Below, one piece after another: positions 1-11,895 of a stretch of 64,000 nucleotides of DNA. The stretch covers positions 1 through 64,000 of the forward strand of contig VZSF01007311.1 in assembly GCA_013398295.1 (NCBI GenBank). The letters run 5' to 3'. Positions within the stretch are counted from its first letter, which is position 1, and every line of letters starts with the position of its first letter. This stretch comes from Chionis minor. Lineage: Eukaryota > Chordata > Aves > Charadriiformes > Chionididae. The notes below the pieces were generated by a model, which was not told the DNA's origin, ran no database searches, and saw nothing but the letters and a program-made list of their open reading frames with translations. The position numbers and the translations under genes were made by a program.

Positions 1-2687
1 CCTGAAGCTGGTCTCCGTAGCATAATTTTATCTTTTTAACCAATAGTTGAACATCTAGAAACCAAATGGCTATTTCAAATCCACCATCTATTTCCAGATA
101 AAGGACTGCAGGCTACGCTTTACAAAGCAACACTGAAACCCCAAAAAGTCACAAACAAGGCAGACTGCTCCCAGTACCTCACATATTAGGAAATGCAGAC
201 AATTTGTGTTTCCATGTCCTATAATGACAAGGCTATCACTAGGGAGAATGACTTCTGCAATCAACTCTCTCTCTTCCCCAGCAGTAATGCACCAACTGCA
301 ACATTGCTAACAGAATTTCAATGATGTCCTCTGTTGTCATTCCATATTTCCTAGACTGCAGTTTGGGAACTTTTTGTAAATAATTCTTGGAGTCAACTCA
401 GTCCTCAAAGCTCCACTGAGCATCATGAACAAGGCACACCAGAGTAGGCTGGAAAGTGTCAATTCTCTGTGGTTTCAGTGAAATTAGAACACTTTTCTTC
501 AAATTGTATTTAAATTGTGCTTATGTTATGAAGTACGACTACCAACCCTAGTAAAAATAATCTTGTTTATCTAAGACTTCATTTATCTGATTTGATCTAA
601 TATTTTTCTAGTATGTTTAGGTGAATTATTGGACTTTCTACAGAAGGCACTAAACTGAACCCAGAAATTAAATTTCTGAAATTATCTATCATCTGATCAT
701 GGAAATCTTTATATTCAAAACCCTGCCATGACTTCCTTCTTTCAATCAGCCATTTTCTTATAAACACATTTACTGGACATCTATAAGGGTAAAATATGTA
801 GAAACCAACCAAGTTGGTGTGCTTTTGTGTTTTGCAGGTGTATATTTTTATGCAAAATTGTACATGATCGTATCTTTTGCTGAAAATAAATCCCAGTATA
901 TTAACTAACATAAATCTTGTCGTTTTGTAAAGACTCGAAATTACAGGTTCGTTGTCATGAACATACATGATTAATAGAAAGCAGAGTAGGGTTATCAAAG
1001 CATATGCTCTTCTGAGAGCCATACAAGTTATCTAATCATCTAACCTTTTAGTGTTTGCTGGAAATATTGAATGTCAGACACCATCAAGAGTAGTATCTTT
1101 ACCTTCTCATATTTACAGTTTTCTGCACCATAATAAGGTTTAGAATGGCACTTCTAACAGATGGTTTTATTGACATATACCTTTGACCATACTTTCATTA
1201 ACATGGTGCAGACTTCTTTAAATTTTTGTGTTTGGTTCCTGGCACATCCATTGGAACAAAATATATTTTCTGTAATCAGTTCAGTGGACAAATTTCACTG
1301 CTTTCTTTAAGCACTAACACCAGCAATGAAGGCTTCCTCACTTGTAAATTGTTTTCATTTCTAAATGCAATTTATCATGGTCTCCAAATAACCAAGCCAC
1401 TTGAGAGCATGCTTTTCCCCAGGTTTTGCTGTTATTGTTGAATGTGATTGTGATCTAATCTACACCAAAGTAACAACTCTGAAAGTTAGACTAAAAGCCA
1501 CTAAAAGCATGTTGCAAGAGAAAAAATAAAGCTTACTAAAATAATATGAAGAGTCAATGTCTGAAGCCTGATTAATGCATAGACCCTTTCAGCAAAGGTA
1601 GAAATGAAGTGGAACTCATTTCATCTAACTTTATTTATCTAAAAGTTAGATATCTGGTCTAAATTAACACATTACTCTGTTGAATGAAAATTCGTGAACA
1701 CCTAAGGAAAATGATTCATTCTATCCTAAAACAATCTGGCACAAGTGGAGAAATTTTCCTTCTGAGAACTCTGAAAGTGACTGTATATTTCCAATAGAGA
1801 AAGCCTAGACATCTCCATTAGAGTGGGATAGCTTTCATTATGCTTTCTATTAGCTATCTAAAAGTTGGACTTTTTAGTCCAGCATAATTTTGTCAGCTCT
1901 ATTTGTACTCAATAGAAATACACAACGAGTTTAGGATAGTGATTTTTTATACCTACCTTAGAAACCTATATGGAGATGATGTCCTATCCAGTGATGAGCC
2001 CTGGATCACAATATTAAGAAATAATAAATTGCAGAATGGAGGAAAATGGATTTGGAAAGATTATTCATTTCACTCAGACAGTAAAATTTATCAAAATGGA
2101 ACTCTTCCTCTGGTAATACATTAAGCAAAGTAGTGAAATTATGGTCTTTGAAATGATGTAGTCAGTAACTGCACAATAAAAGGGAAGTTAAAAAAACACA
2201 CCAATCAGCCAACCTGAAACCAAGACACTCAAGGCGTGTAAGGAGCCCTTAAAAGATCTTTCTTATGTTTTGTCACCTTTGTAGAGGCAACAAAACTCAA
2301 AGGTGCTGACAATAAATGCTGCCAAAAATATTAACACAGGGTGGTAGGTCCATGCACAAATCATCAGCTTTGGAGAAAACCATGAACAAATGTCTCATAC
2401 CTAACAAAAACCTTTGTAGGTTTCTGAAATCATAGTAAATTCACACTTTCATTTTTCTCTTAATTTTTCGCTAATGTCAGAGTAAGATAGTATGTAGCAT
2501 ACTAGCTCAAAATTTTCCTGCAATCATGATGGATTTTTCTCTGAAGAGAGAGTCGTTAGACTATCAAGACTATGAGATACAATGTAAGCAATATAACAAC
2601 TATTGTGCTTAAATTACTGAAAGTGGTAAATTAATCAGACTATTTCCTATCCAGGGCTTCCAGAATCTGATTTTTATAGAAAATGTC
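1..2687. other. AT-rich intergenic or intronic DNA
   Basis: No recognised repeat, RNA gene or splice-bounded exon was seen here. The only long reading frame is the minus-strand ORF at 597-1022, listed separately. Base composition is AT-rich like most of the window. Confidence 0.6.
597..1022 (-). CDS. hypothetical 141-codon ORF with hydrophobic N-terminus (doubtful)
   Basis: This single open frame starts MALRRAYALITLLCFLL and ends NILEKY. Residues 1 to about 20 are basic then hydrophobic, like a signal peptide or membrane anchor. The remainder is Phe/Ile/Lys-rich with four cysteines and an RKWLIERRKSWQ stretch. I do not recognise the family. The start context is poor, because the base at -3 is T although +4 is G. 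No upstream promoter or nearby partner exon was seen. A frame this long is uncommon in DNA with so many stop codons, but one or two are expected by chance in 64 kb on six frames. An acceptor-like TTTATTTTCAG lies inside it, so part of the frame may be intron. It may well be non-coding. Confidence 0.2.
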   Translation of the reverse strand: MALRRAYALITLLCFLLIMYVHDNEPVISSLYKTTRFMLVNILGFIFSKRYDHVQFCIKIYTCKTQKHTNLVGFYIFYPYRCPVNVFIRKWLIERRKSWQGFEYKDFHDQMIDNFRNLISGFSLVPSVESPIIHLNILEKY

Positions 2688-3266
2688 TGTCGTGGTTTAA
2701 CCCCATCTGACAACCAGGACCATGCAGTTGCTGGCTCACTCCCCCTATAGTGGGATAGGAGAGAGAATCAGAAGAGCAAAAGTGAGAACCTCATGGGCTG
2801 AGACAAAGACAATTTAACAGGTAAAGCAAAAGCCATGCATGCAAGCAAAGCAGAACAAGGAATTCATTCATTATTTCCCATCAGCAGGTAGGTGGTCAGC
2901 CATCTCCAGGAAAGCGGGGCTCCATCATGCATAATACTTACTTGGGAAGACAAACACCATAACTCCAAATCTTCTCTCCTTTCTTTCTTCCACCCAGGTT
3001 TATATACTGAGCATGCCCATATGGCATGGAATATTTCTTTTGGTCAGCTGGGGTCAGCTGTCCCAGCTGTGACTCCTCCCAACTTCTGGGCACTCCCAGC
3101 CTCCTCACTCGCAGGGCAGTGTGAGGAGCAGAAAAGACCTTGACTGCTCAGCAACAATCAAAAACATCAGTGCACTATCAACATCGCTCTCATCTTGAAT
3201 ACAAAACATAGTCCTACACCAGCTGCCAGCAAGAAAGTTAGCTCCATCCCAGCCGAAACCATGATA
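2688..3266 (-). mobile_element. solo LTR of an avian endogenous retrovirus
   Basis: The + strand reads TGTCGTGGTTTAACCCC at the left end and ends near CCGAAACCATGATA. This matches base for base along most of its length the LTR at 28419-29013, including shared blocks such as CCATCTCCAGGAAA and ACTTGGGAAGACAAA. The sense strand is inferred to be minus, from the polypurine tract next to the related LTR at 45102. Flanks ATGTC (2683-2687) and GTGTC (3267-3271) could be a decayed 5-bp target duplication. No gag, pol or env is attached, so this is a solo LTR. Its right-hand 400 bp are repeated at 3606-4010 by the duplication described separately. Confidence 0.8.
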
Positions 3267-3604
3267 GTGTCTAAACTGCACAGCTACACCTGAGCAGCAA
3301 TCCTAATTTACACATTGCAGCTAATATTCTCCATTATTGCCTAGACAACCTTAGTTCATAAGAGGGTCCAAACACTGAGATTCTTTGTTCCAAGGATTTC
3401 TTGACCTTAGAATTTCCAATGATACTAAATTATACTTTTCTACTAGGTAAACTGAAATCAAGTCATCATCAAATGCAAAGACCTTGAATCTTCATGTGGA
3501 TTTTATCTGCAAAGGCCGCGTGGCTCTTGTGTGGTCTTTGATCTCATTATTTGTCTCTGGCTCACCATAACATTCCATTTCTCAAAACAGAAATAAAGGT
3601 CTCT
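2864..3604. repeat. tandem duplication, copy 1 (741 bp)
   Basis: This block begins inside the LTR and runs about 340 bp beyond it. It is repeated at 3606-4348 with one visible difference: GAGCATGCCCATATGG here against GAGCATGATGCCATATGG there. A single N at 3605 separates the copies. Near identity plus an N at the join favours an unmerged contig overlap over a biological duplication. Confidence 0.9.
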
Positions 3605-3605
3605 N
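3605..3605. other. single-base assembly gap (N)
   Basis: One N lies exactly at the junction of the two near-identical 0.74-kb copies. The sequence left of it (ATAAAGGTCTCT) recurs at 4337-4348, where it continues into unique sequence. Confidence 0.95.
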
Positions 3606-4010
3606 TCATTCATTATTTCCCATCAGCAGGTAGGTGGTCAGCCATCTCCAGGAAAGCGGGGCTCCATCATGCATAATACTTACTTGGGAAGACAAACACC
3701 ATAACTCCAAATCTTCTCTCCTTTCTTTCTTCCACCCAGGTTTATATACTGAGCATGATGCCATATGGCATGGAATATTTCTTTTGGTCAGCTGGGGTCA
3801 GCTGTCCCAGCTGTGACTCCTCCCAACTTCTGGGCACTCCCAGCCTCCTCACTCGCAGGGCAGTGTGAGGAGCAGAAAAGACCTTGACTGCTCAGCAACA
3901 ATCAAAAACATCAGTGCACTATCAACATCGCTCTCATCTTGAATACAAAACATAGTCCTACACCAGCTGCCAGCAAGAAAGTTAGCTCCATCCCAGCCGA
4001 AACCATGATA
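3606..4010 (-). mobile_element. LTR fragment duplicated from the element at 2688
   Basis: This is the right-hand 405 bp of the LTR at 2688-3266, ending at the same AACCATGATA. It lacks the TGTCGTGG terminus because the duplication starts mid-element, so it is not an independent insertion. Confidence 0.85.
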
Positions 4011-4348
4011 GTGTCTAAACTGCACAGCTACACCTGAGCAGCAATCCTAATTTACACATTGCAGCTAATATTCTCCATTATTGCCTAGACAACCTTAGTT
4101 CATAAGAGGGTCCAAACACTGAGATTCTTTGTTCCAAGGATTTCTTGACCTTAGAATTTCCAATGATACTAAATTATACTTTTCTACTAGGTAAACTGAA
4201 ATCAAGTCATCATCAAATGCAAAGACCTTGAATCTTCATGTGGATTTTATCTGCAAAGGCCGCGTGGCTCTTGTGTGGTCTTTGATCTCATTATTTGTCT
4301 CTGGCTCACCATAACATTCCATTTCTCAAAACAGAAATAAAGGTCTCT
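3606..4348. repeat. tandem duplication, copy 2 (743 bp)
   Basis: Near-identical to 2864-3604; it carries the LTR right-hand part (3606-4010) and the same flank. After 4348 the sequence is unique (GCAGGAAAGTGG). If the copies are one locus, the true sequence runs from 2863 into either copy and on past 4348. Confidence 0.9.
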
Positions 4349-5040
4349 GCAGGAAAGTGGAAATTTACAAAATTAGTATAGTCCATTTTTTATCTTTTTT
4401 CTTTTCTTTTCTTTTTTTTTTTTTTTGGTGAATAAGGGAAGGGGAAAGATTACAGGATTTGGTCTTTCTCTTAGCTTTTGACAGTCTCATTGCTCTCTTC
4501 TCTCATTAACAAAGATTTATGGTCAAGGACAAGGGACTTGTGAGACAACGAGAACAAGACATAAAGGTCCATGTCGCTTCATCGTAATCAGATCTAAGCT
4601 CATTCTGTCTGCAAACATCAAAGGGAAGATCTGCCTCATAACTTCAAATTACTGATCATAACATCAAAATGTTGTTTATAACTTCAAGTTACTAAGTGTT
4701 TAATTCATGTAACTCTAGCCATCTAAAAATTCTGTATCTCCTCTCAGGTTATCATTTAAAAGCCCTTTCTAGTCAATGAAAGCAAAGAGGTCTCTTCAGG
4801 GTAATTCATCCCATCCACCTTAGGCATACCCTCCATGCCATGATACCATTCCCTTTTCCATGATTACAACAGGAGGGCAAGCAGCAGAGGCTGGACACAT
4901 GATCTTTTAGATGCCTACAGTCAAGTGCAATGAAACTCATACCAAAACACATAAATATAATGGGTCTGAAAATATAAGGATGATGAGAATTAGAGATCTA
5001 ATTCTTTTAATCTATGAGTGAATCAATAAACTGTTAGGTA
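4349..5040. other. unique DNA with a T-rich tract
   Basis: A pyrimidine run lies at about 4384-4426 (TTTCTTTTC units ending in a run of T). The rest is unremarkable AT-rich sequence with no exon or repeat I recognise. Confidence 0.6.
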
Positions 5041-5960
5041 GGGGGCCAGAATTAGCAAGGCTGCCGCAGCCCAGTGCCCTCTTGTCCAGCCAGCCGAGAG
5101 GTTGAGCGTGTGTTCCCAGCAGGCACACACACAGAGGCACACACCTATACACCCCACATATAAACACACACCACCAGCCACACAGATCTGTGCACACCAA
5201 CGCACCCAGCGCTCAAACAAACACAATGCCAGTAGCCTCATCCACTCACCAGTGCCCACACGCACGCTCGCACACCCTCTTCCATTCCAGCTGCTGCCAT
5301 CATGGACACATGGGCCTCCAAACCCTGGTGCCACTCCAGGGGCAGCACTTAGAGCCCCAGACACACACACCCGCTGTACTTGAGAAAGCCCCACAGACAG
5401 TAAAAGAGTTGGCAATGGAGAGGACAGGACATACTGCCCTGACCACATGCCGGGCATGGCCAGCCAAGACGACTGATCAGCTTGCAAGCAGCCAGCCCTT
5501 TTTATCTCCTTATCCTGCTGTTTTCCCACACTTGTTCCTCCTCAAATCATGAAGATACATCCTTTTTCCCACCTGTTTCCTCCCTTAAACATCCTGTAAG
5601 AAGTCCTGTTCAATCCCAAAATGCTCTTCCCCTGCAACTTATGCTATATCCCATACCCCTGGGCAGTAACCCCCCTCAGGGAGAAAGGTGCTCCAGGAGG
5701 TCGCTCCTGTTGACTCATCTTGATGGTTTCACACCTGGATCATGGGGCTGAGGCTTTCCTGGTCCAGATATGCAGTGTCCTTCTCTGACTCCCTAATTCT
5801 GGTTCCTGCCCACCCTTGTGTCTCTCTGTTCCCCTGAACTGATGCAGGTGGGCCTTTGATGGACAGATTGCTCCTGTGGTGGGCCTGGGAGCAGCCAGGG
5901 CAGAGTACTAAGTGTCCCTCCACCTTGTCTCTCTGCATCCTTTCTGGGGTTAAGCAGAGA
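5041..5960. other. GC-rich, CA-rich segment of unknown nature
   Basis: Composition changes abruptly from AT-rich flanks to a clearly GC-richer stretch. The first part (about 5120-5280) is rich in ACACAC and CACCA on the + strand. Overlapping frames of 168 codons (minus, 5023-5529) and 120 codons (plus, 5190-5552) are open. Their content (Cys/Val/Trp runs on one strand, His/Thr/Pro on the other) reflects the CA-rich DNA rather than a protein family I recognise. No LTR termini, CR1 blocks or clear splice sites were found. It could be an old unrecognised repeat, a degenerate CpG island or a local composition anomaly. Confidence 0.35.
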
Positions 5961-7931
5961 TTTTATCAAATAACCTAACATAAACTGTATCCCTCCATCA
6001 CAGGGATGGAAAAGTGTTTTAAATATAATATAAATGCAAGGTCTCTTACAGATTATTCAAGAAATAAATTCATAGGAAAATATTATATGAATTTGTAAAC
6101 TGAGAGCTTTACTAAAGAATCATGTATTGAAAAATACATTTCTTTTTTTAATTTGAAGTGGTTTAGACACCCTGAAATTATTTCTAGAAAAAACTTTGAA
6201 GTCTAATGGCAAGAAGGCCAAAGAAATATTCCTAATTAAATACCTTTATGGGTGTCTTTTTCTGGTAATCTGAAAAGGTGTTTATTAAAAACAATTATCA
6301 GTTGGTTGGTTTTTTTAGTTAACTAGTTAATGTGTGAGAGCATACAGGCTGCCTGGAACCACCTGAAAAGATCTTCACAATTAGCCAAACACAGCATCAC
6401 TCCACTCCTCAAAGACACTCCACTGAACTAAAGAAATGTCTGTGATTCCAGTACTGAACTCCTGATTGTGATCTCAGATGGTTTACAAAGATGCTACTGT
6501 CTGGATCTCCATGCAACTGTGCTTAATTAGGATAAATACATGAAATCAAGATATTCCTGCTTCTTGATTCCAGGAGGTAAAAAGATATCAAAGAATGGAT
6601 TTTTTTTTTCTTTTTTAGCATGAAATGTGCTTAACAAGAAAGCAATGGGAGCTGTTTTGCTACAGTTTACATCAACTCTGATCCAAAAAACACACTCAGT
6701 GTTGAGATCTGAATGCTGAATGATTTTTCTCTGGGAAGTTTGCTGTACCAGGTCCTGTAAACCCAGGAGGGTTTATCAAAAACTTCAGTGATGAGAATGG
6801 GGAGATGCATAAGAGATTAAAATGGTGGTGAGTGTTCTACAACACATTTCCAAAAGTAAGGCATAAAAATAATGTCAGTGAGCAAACTGGAATAAGATTT
6901 CCATTGCACCACTCTGTCACACACTTTGTTTTAAAAAAGGAAAATTACTGCAAAGTACAGTATAGTTAGTCTGCATATGCCTAGCACAGTTTTTCCTAGG
7001 CATTCATCGTAGGTCTCTCATGATTTTCTCAACTCTGGAGTCATCAAAGTAAATGCAAACCTGTTCAAAGTTATTTGTGCACTTGAATTATCTCTACTGA
7101 GCTGCTAAAAACTCTTTTGCTCTGCAATTTTGAGGCAGAGCTGGGAAGTTTAAGAATCTTCAAGTTTAAGGATTATTTTTATTTCCAACAGGTGTTCATG
7201 GACTGAATTCTTGATTAACGCTTTCTTTGCCCATGCAAAGAATGTATTTCCCTTTTCCTGGGCAAGTAAGTTAACTTGAGTGATACTGCATTTAAACTAA
7301 TAAAACATTGCAAAGATAGATACAAGATGACCTTCAAGTGCATTCTGCTCACATACTTCTCCCATAGCGTATATACACTTCAGTTGACCTCCCAACTGGC
7401 CAGTACTGCAGAAAGGAAAGTCAAATTACCATGAAGTATAGATACAGCCCCAATTCCTCCCTTGGAAGTCTCCTGGGGAGAGCAAGAGTGGCATCTGAAG
7501 CAATAGATTACCAACTCAGATAGAGATTGAGAAGCCAATGTTGATGAGAAGCCAATGCTGATGACAGAAAATATCTGTGAAGAAAAAGCCCACCACAATA
7601 TCAGTATCTTCTACGGAACTAATCTGCAAGGAACAGTTCTAGCAGATTAAAGGGAAAAACCTTTCCTGAGTATTAGAATTTTTTAAAAAATTCCTTATGT
7701 TTAATTTCTTACTATGGAGATATAATAGCCTGTCTGCCTTTTTTTTTTTTTTTCTTCTCCTTTAGGAACACTGCCACAAAACATCTCCAGTATTTGTTGT
7801 CATCTGTGCTAGGTATGGAAAGACACACTTTATCTTCAAAGCATAGTTTCTTAATACATTGTATTGAAAGTGTTGCAAATGCTATTATGCATTGTTTCAG
7901 CATCAGAGCAACCGGGAGATAAGTGTCTCAC
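5961..7931. other. AT-rich noncoding DNA
   Basis: Nothing identifiable apart from short homopolymers, for example a T run at about 7740-7754. If the exon-like segment at 7932-8282 belongs to a gene, this stretch would lie in its next intron on the minus strand. Confidence 0.5.
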
Positions 7932-8282
7932 CTTCATGACAACTAAAATCCTTCCTCGTATTTGGCAAATCCTTCATAGAGAAGGATTTATCAACTGTCT
8001 CTACATCTGAGTCCTCCTCCTGTGTTGATGCTGCCTGAGAAGGACCCTCTCCTGGATCTGCTGTAGAAGGTTTCTTTCCTTTATCTGTTTTAAATGGTCT
8101 CTTTTCTTTGTCTTCTTTAGAAAGACCTTCTCATGGATCTGCTTTAGACGGACCTTTTTCTGGATTTCCATCAGAACTCTCTCCCAAACTATCTGGCTTG
8201 AGCTGGTCTTTGTTGTAACAGACATGGGATGGAGCTGACCTCTTTTTCTGCTTCCTTGTCACTGGGGCAACTTGCACCAGTT
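7932..8282 (-). pseudogene. decayed exon-like segment, charged Lys/Glu/Ser/Pro-rich
   Basis: Read on the minus strand, this 351-bp block follows an acceptor-like TCTTCACTAG and ends at a strong donor, GAAG|GTGAGA. It is open in one frame except for a single TGA at 8131-8133. Both ends fall in phase 1, as in a symmetric exon. The encoded text is hydrophilic: it begins LVQVAPVTRKQKKRSAPS, passes through two ADPxEG-type repeats and ends SMKDLPNTRKDFSCHEG. The TGA stands where the second repeat has GGA (ADP*EG against ADPGEG), so it looks like a nonsense change in an older coding sequence. I do not recognise the protein; such linkers occur in nuclear regulatory proteins. It may belong with the exon-like segment at 11698-11895. 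Confidence 0.4.
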
Positions 8283-11200
8283 CTAGTGAAGATACAATTC
8301 TGATACCATTATAATAAAACTGTTGTAAATAAACAGCTTTACAGAATAAAGAGATTTTAAAAAAAAAAAACCAACACTCCAAAATATAGCAAAGTTTTTC
8401 TATATGATGTAAAAATTATTTCTTTCCCTACTTTTTTAAGAAACAACATTCTATATTTCTACAAATTTCCTGTATTAAATAGCAAATTTATTTAGTAAGT
8501 GGAAATAAAAACACAGAGAAAAAGATTTAAAGTGTCTTAATCCTTGTATAGAAGGGCTTTTGATGTAAATTTATATGACAATTTATGGAGGCCGTACCTC
8601 TAGGAATTATTCCTTCCATTTTGTTTTGAAATTGACTTTGTAAACGTGATGCGGACTATTGGATTTAATTACATTCTGTACTAAATTTTGTCTCCATAAA
8701 GGGATAATTCCAGAGGAGGTGACAAGAAATACCTCTAATTCTGTAGAAATCTTCATACAATGAGGGTTACTAATCTTTGATGATCATCTATTTAAATAGA
8801 GCAGCCTTGAATTGTAAGATACCTGTCCCTTTGTCAAAGCAAGCCAGGTCTTCAAAGTTTTATTTTAGGGGGATGTAACTAAGCAATAGATCACCAGATT
8901 GGAGACTTTGATCACTGGAGGAGATTGCTAAGGGCGTTTTCAGACAAAAAGGAACTCAGTGGAAGGGATTCACAGGCAGAAAGAAAGTTATAGCAGAGAA
9001 AGGAACAGCAGAATATGCTTTCATGGCAGAAAAGTCCTTTCTAAAGCAACAAGAGTGATGTGAATAATGGACTTCTGGTGGGTTGTTCAATGTAAGACTG
9101 AGGAAAAGAAAAATCTTTTCCCAGTTGACCCAAAAAATGATGCTTCATTTTTTTCAGTAAAGAATAAGCCAACAAAAACCCCAAACACCAGCTTTATTTT
9201 GAATCTCCAAAGGCTCTCATACATCTTCATGTTAAACATGAAACTCATTGTGTGCGTGATTTCTTAACAGGTTTTTTACACTTTTACATCTTAGGCTTAT
9301 TTCGAAACAAGTAGTTCACACATCTTTCTGAATTTTTAACGGATGAAACTGTTTCTAGGTTCACATTCGTGAATAACTTCTCTCTCTTTCAGTTGTGTAT
9401 TTTCAGCAAATTTGTTGTTTGCTGAGTTTCCCCCAGCTTTAGCCACATATTCATGTTAACTCTTTCACTTTTACTCAACAATAGTTCTTTACTTCTTTAT
9501 TAATTTAAGGTGTTTAAATCTGTTTCCTTCTGGAATGTCTATAATGGCTGGGGCTTTTTTCATTGTCAAAGAAGTATCCTATATTACATTTTTCCAAGTT
9601 AACAGTTAACAAGTTAATACAACTCATGATTTTGTAAAAAAAACATTCTGGTGTTTTATTTAAGGTGAGCAACTTCCTAACAAAATGCAAAACTAATCTG
9701 TTCTCAATTTAATACAACTTCTACTTGACAACAAACACCATCAATGACAAACCTAAAATTTGCAGGCAGTTACTCTCATACATGAAACAAACAGATTCCA
9801 AATCAGTCCTTTTCTTGGCAGACTGGAAATCATTGTAATATAGAAATACACGGCCCAGCTGCAGCAACTGGAGAGAAGCTTTTAGAGTTCCTGGGAAGGC
9901 TGGCAGCATCACAGAGAGCCCATGTCTCTCGAGCAATGGAGAGTCAGGCAGCACAAACTGCAGATCAGAAAGCTAAGCCAAGGCAAAGCAAAACGTTTTC
10001 CTCCCATTCACATCTCCCTTCCAATTGGATCTGGGGGCCCAGTTCACAGCTGCGTTTGCCTAGAGAGACAAAACAATGTGCACTAGAGGGCCTCTTGCTA
10101 CGGTGCTACAATCAAAATGAAAAGGCGATTAAGCAGTTTCACTTTTTCCCTTCATCTTCTTCTATTAAATTATCTCCACCAGATTTTACTCAGACAGCAG
10201 ACTCATAAAAACAAATATTTTGCCTCTGGAGCAAGAAACTTTACACCAACTGGTGGATATTTTCAACACAATTTCACGCAGAGAGTAAAATCATCTACCC
10301 TCAAGGGCTGGACATCTACTCTCATTATCAACTTATACATTCTGAACAAGCTATTTTGATGGAAAATTTCCTTTTAAAAAAATCTACATTAAAGAGCACA
10401 TTTACAAGGGAGAACCTGACTTTTGAGAAAACACAAACTTCTACAGCCTTACTGTCTCTGAGAAACACAAACCCAGAAATCATTCTGACATTTTTTAAGT
10501 CCATGACAAAGAATTTCACTTATTTTAATACTTTTTTCTGAATTTTCTCATGAATTTGCTGTAGAATTATAGCACTCTCAGATGAGATATTCAAGTTTTG
10601 CAGTATTTGTTTCCTCAGAAGCAGGTGTTGGACAGAGTCATAAGTAGTGTCAACCTCAGAATTAGGTTGCAACTTTTTACAATTGCAGTCTTACAGGCAG
10701 ACAAACACAAACATTTCCAAAAATCAAAATTAATATCGTCATCATGCTGTTTGGTCTTTATTTTAAACAGTTGTAAATCAGATTAAAAGACCATAGCATT
10801 CCTCAGTCATCTGATTTGAAGACGTGGGCTTTAGATCACCAAGTTCATCACAAACTAGTCACAAAGTCTTGAGAAAGCTCCTTGCAGTGACCCTGGGACA
10901 ACAAAACGTTGCACAATCTCCTTTCTACCTCTAATCTGACTTTCACTTTGAAGAGTGGTGCAGCAACAGATCAGCATATTTTCAAATCATTCACCCAGTC
11001 TTGCTGAACAGCATTACACTTTGCGTTACCATAATCTGATCTCAGAACCAGATGGTGATCTCAATGCAGCTTTTTTATGATTATCACTGATTCACAAAAA
11101 TAGAAACACACAATAGAAAGATGAGATCTTTCCCTTTGACTGTTCCTTATTTTATTTCCCACAGCATATCCCCTGAGCCTTTAATTTGTAGAGTCTTGTA

Positions 11201-11697
11201 TCTCCCAGTTCTCTGTTACATCTCTGCTTTTTCTCATTTATTTTGTAGTTATTTCTCCTTATCTCTACAGCTTCTCAAGACTGCAGTATCTCATTAAAAC
11301 AAAATTGAAACTGTTAACCTTCCTGTTCTCAGTAGTTTCTCAAGGTCTTTGAAGGACCCAACAATGCAATCACATACCCAAAAACTTGTAGAAACCTAGA
11401 TTAACTTTTAGGAATGTTGAATATTCAAAGCAGAACCAAGCAATGCAATTTTTGTCTTGTCTCCATCATGCTCTAAAGAGTCTCAGAACACAGAGTGTGT
11501 TCTAGACTCAGGGACAGAGCTAGAAGAGAAACTTTGAAGTGAACACAAGTAAGAAAACAAGACTGAGTTTACTTTTTCATTCAGTGCAATCCCAAATAAA
11601 TCAAGGTCAATTTGAGAACAATATTTGCAGATTACTTGTAAAACATATTGTGGTTTCTGTATCATATTTCCTTGAAGAGGATGATGATAAGTTGTAC
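8283..11697. other. AT-rich DNA between two exon-like segments
   Basis: No recognised repeat. The minus-strand frame at 9721-9954 was considered as another exon but lacks phase-compatible splice sites. If the two minus-strand exon-like segments belong to one locus, this is intronic. Confidence 0.4.
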
Positions 11698-11895
11698 CTT
11701 TTGGCACACTGACAACAAAACCGAGTCTCTGGAAGAGGTAAAGTCTCTCCTTCACAATATCATATAAGGCCCGTTTTCAGGATGTCCCTCTGACAGTGCA
11801 GACATACTCCTCTGTGCTGATTTGCTGATCAAATTGTAGAGACGCTGTGACCCAGTCAGAAATCAGGCTGTTTCTCAGTATAATCTTTTGAGACT
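11698..11895 (-). pseudogene. decayed exon-like segment, possibly death-fold (CARD/HSR-like)
   Basis: On the minus strand one frame reads, in order, SQKIILRNSLISDWVTASL, QFDQQISTEEYVCTVRGTS, a TGA at 11777-11779, then KRALYDIVKERLYLFQRL and GFVVSVPKG. It ends at a donor-like AAAAG|GTACAA in phase 1, the same phase as the donor at 7932. The EEY-x3-VR-x2-TS-x-KRALYDIV pattern recalls the middle helices of CARD or HSR-type death-fold domains, which is family resemblance only. The upstream boundary is unclear. The frame stays open to about 11930, and an acceptor near 11895 has a poor pyrimidine tract. A second frame just upstream (FAQLHRIQRKVL) hints at a frameshift. It is probably a dead gene or gene fragment. 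Confidence 0.35.

Noticed and set aside
5023..5552. Overlapping 168-codon (minus) and 120-codon (plus) frames
   Set aside because: Both follow from CA/GT-rich DNA with few stops; neither has a recognisable domain, splice sites or a matching neighbour exon.
9721..9954. Minus-strand 77-codon frame between the two exon-like segments
   Set aside because: The text (LGRVFLYYNDFQSAKKRTD) looks mildly protein-like, but the nearby acceptor is phase 0 and there is no proper donor, so it does not fit the phase-1 exons.
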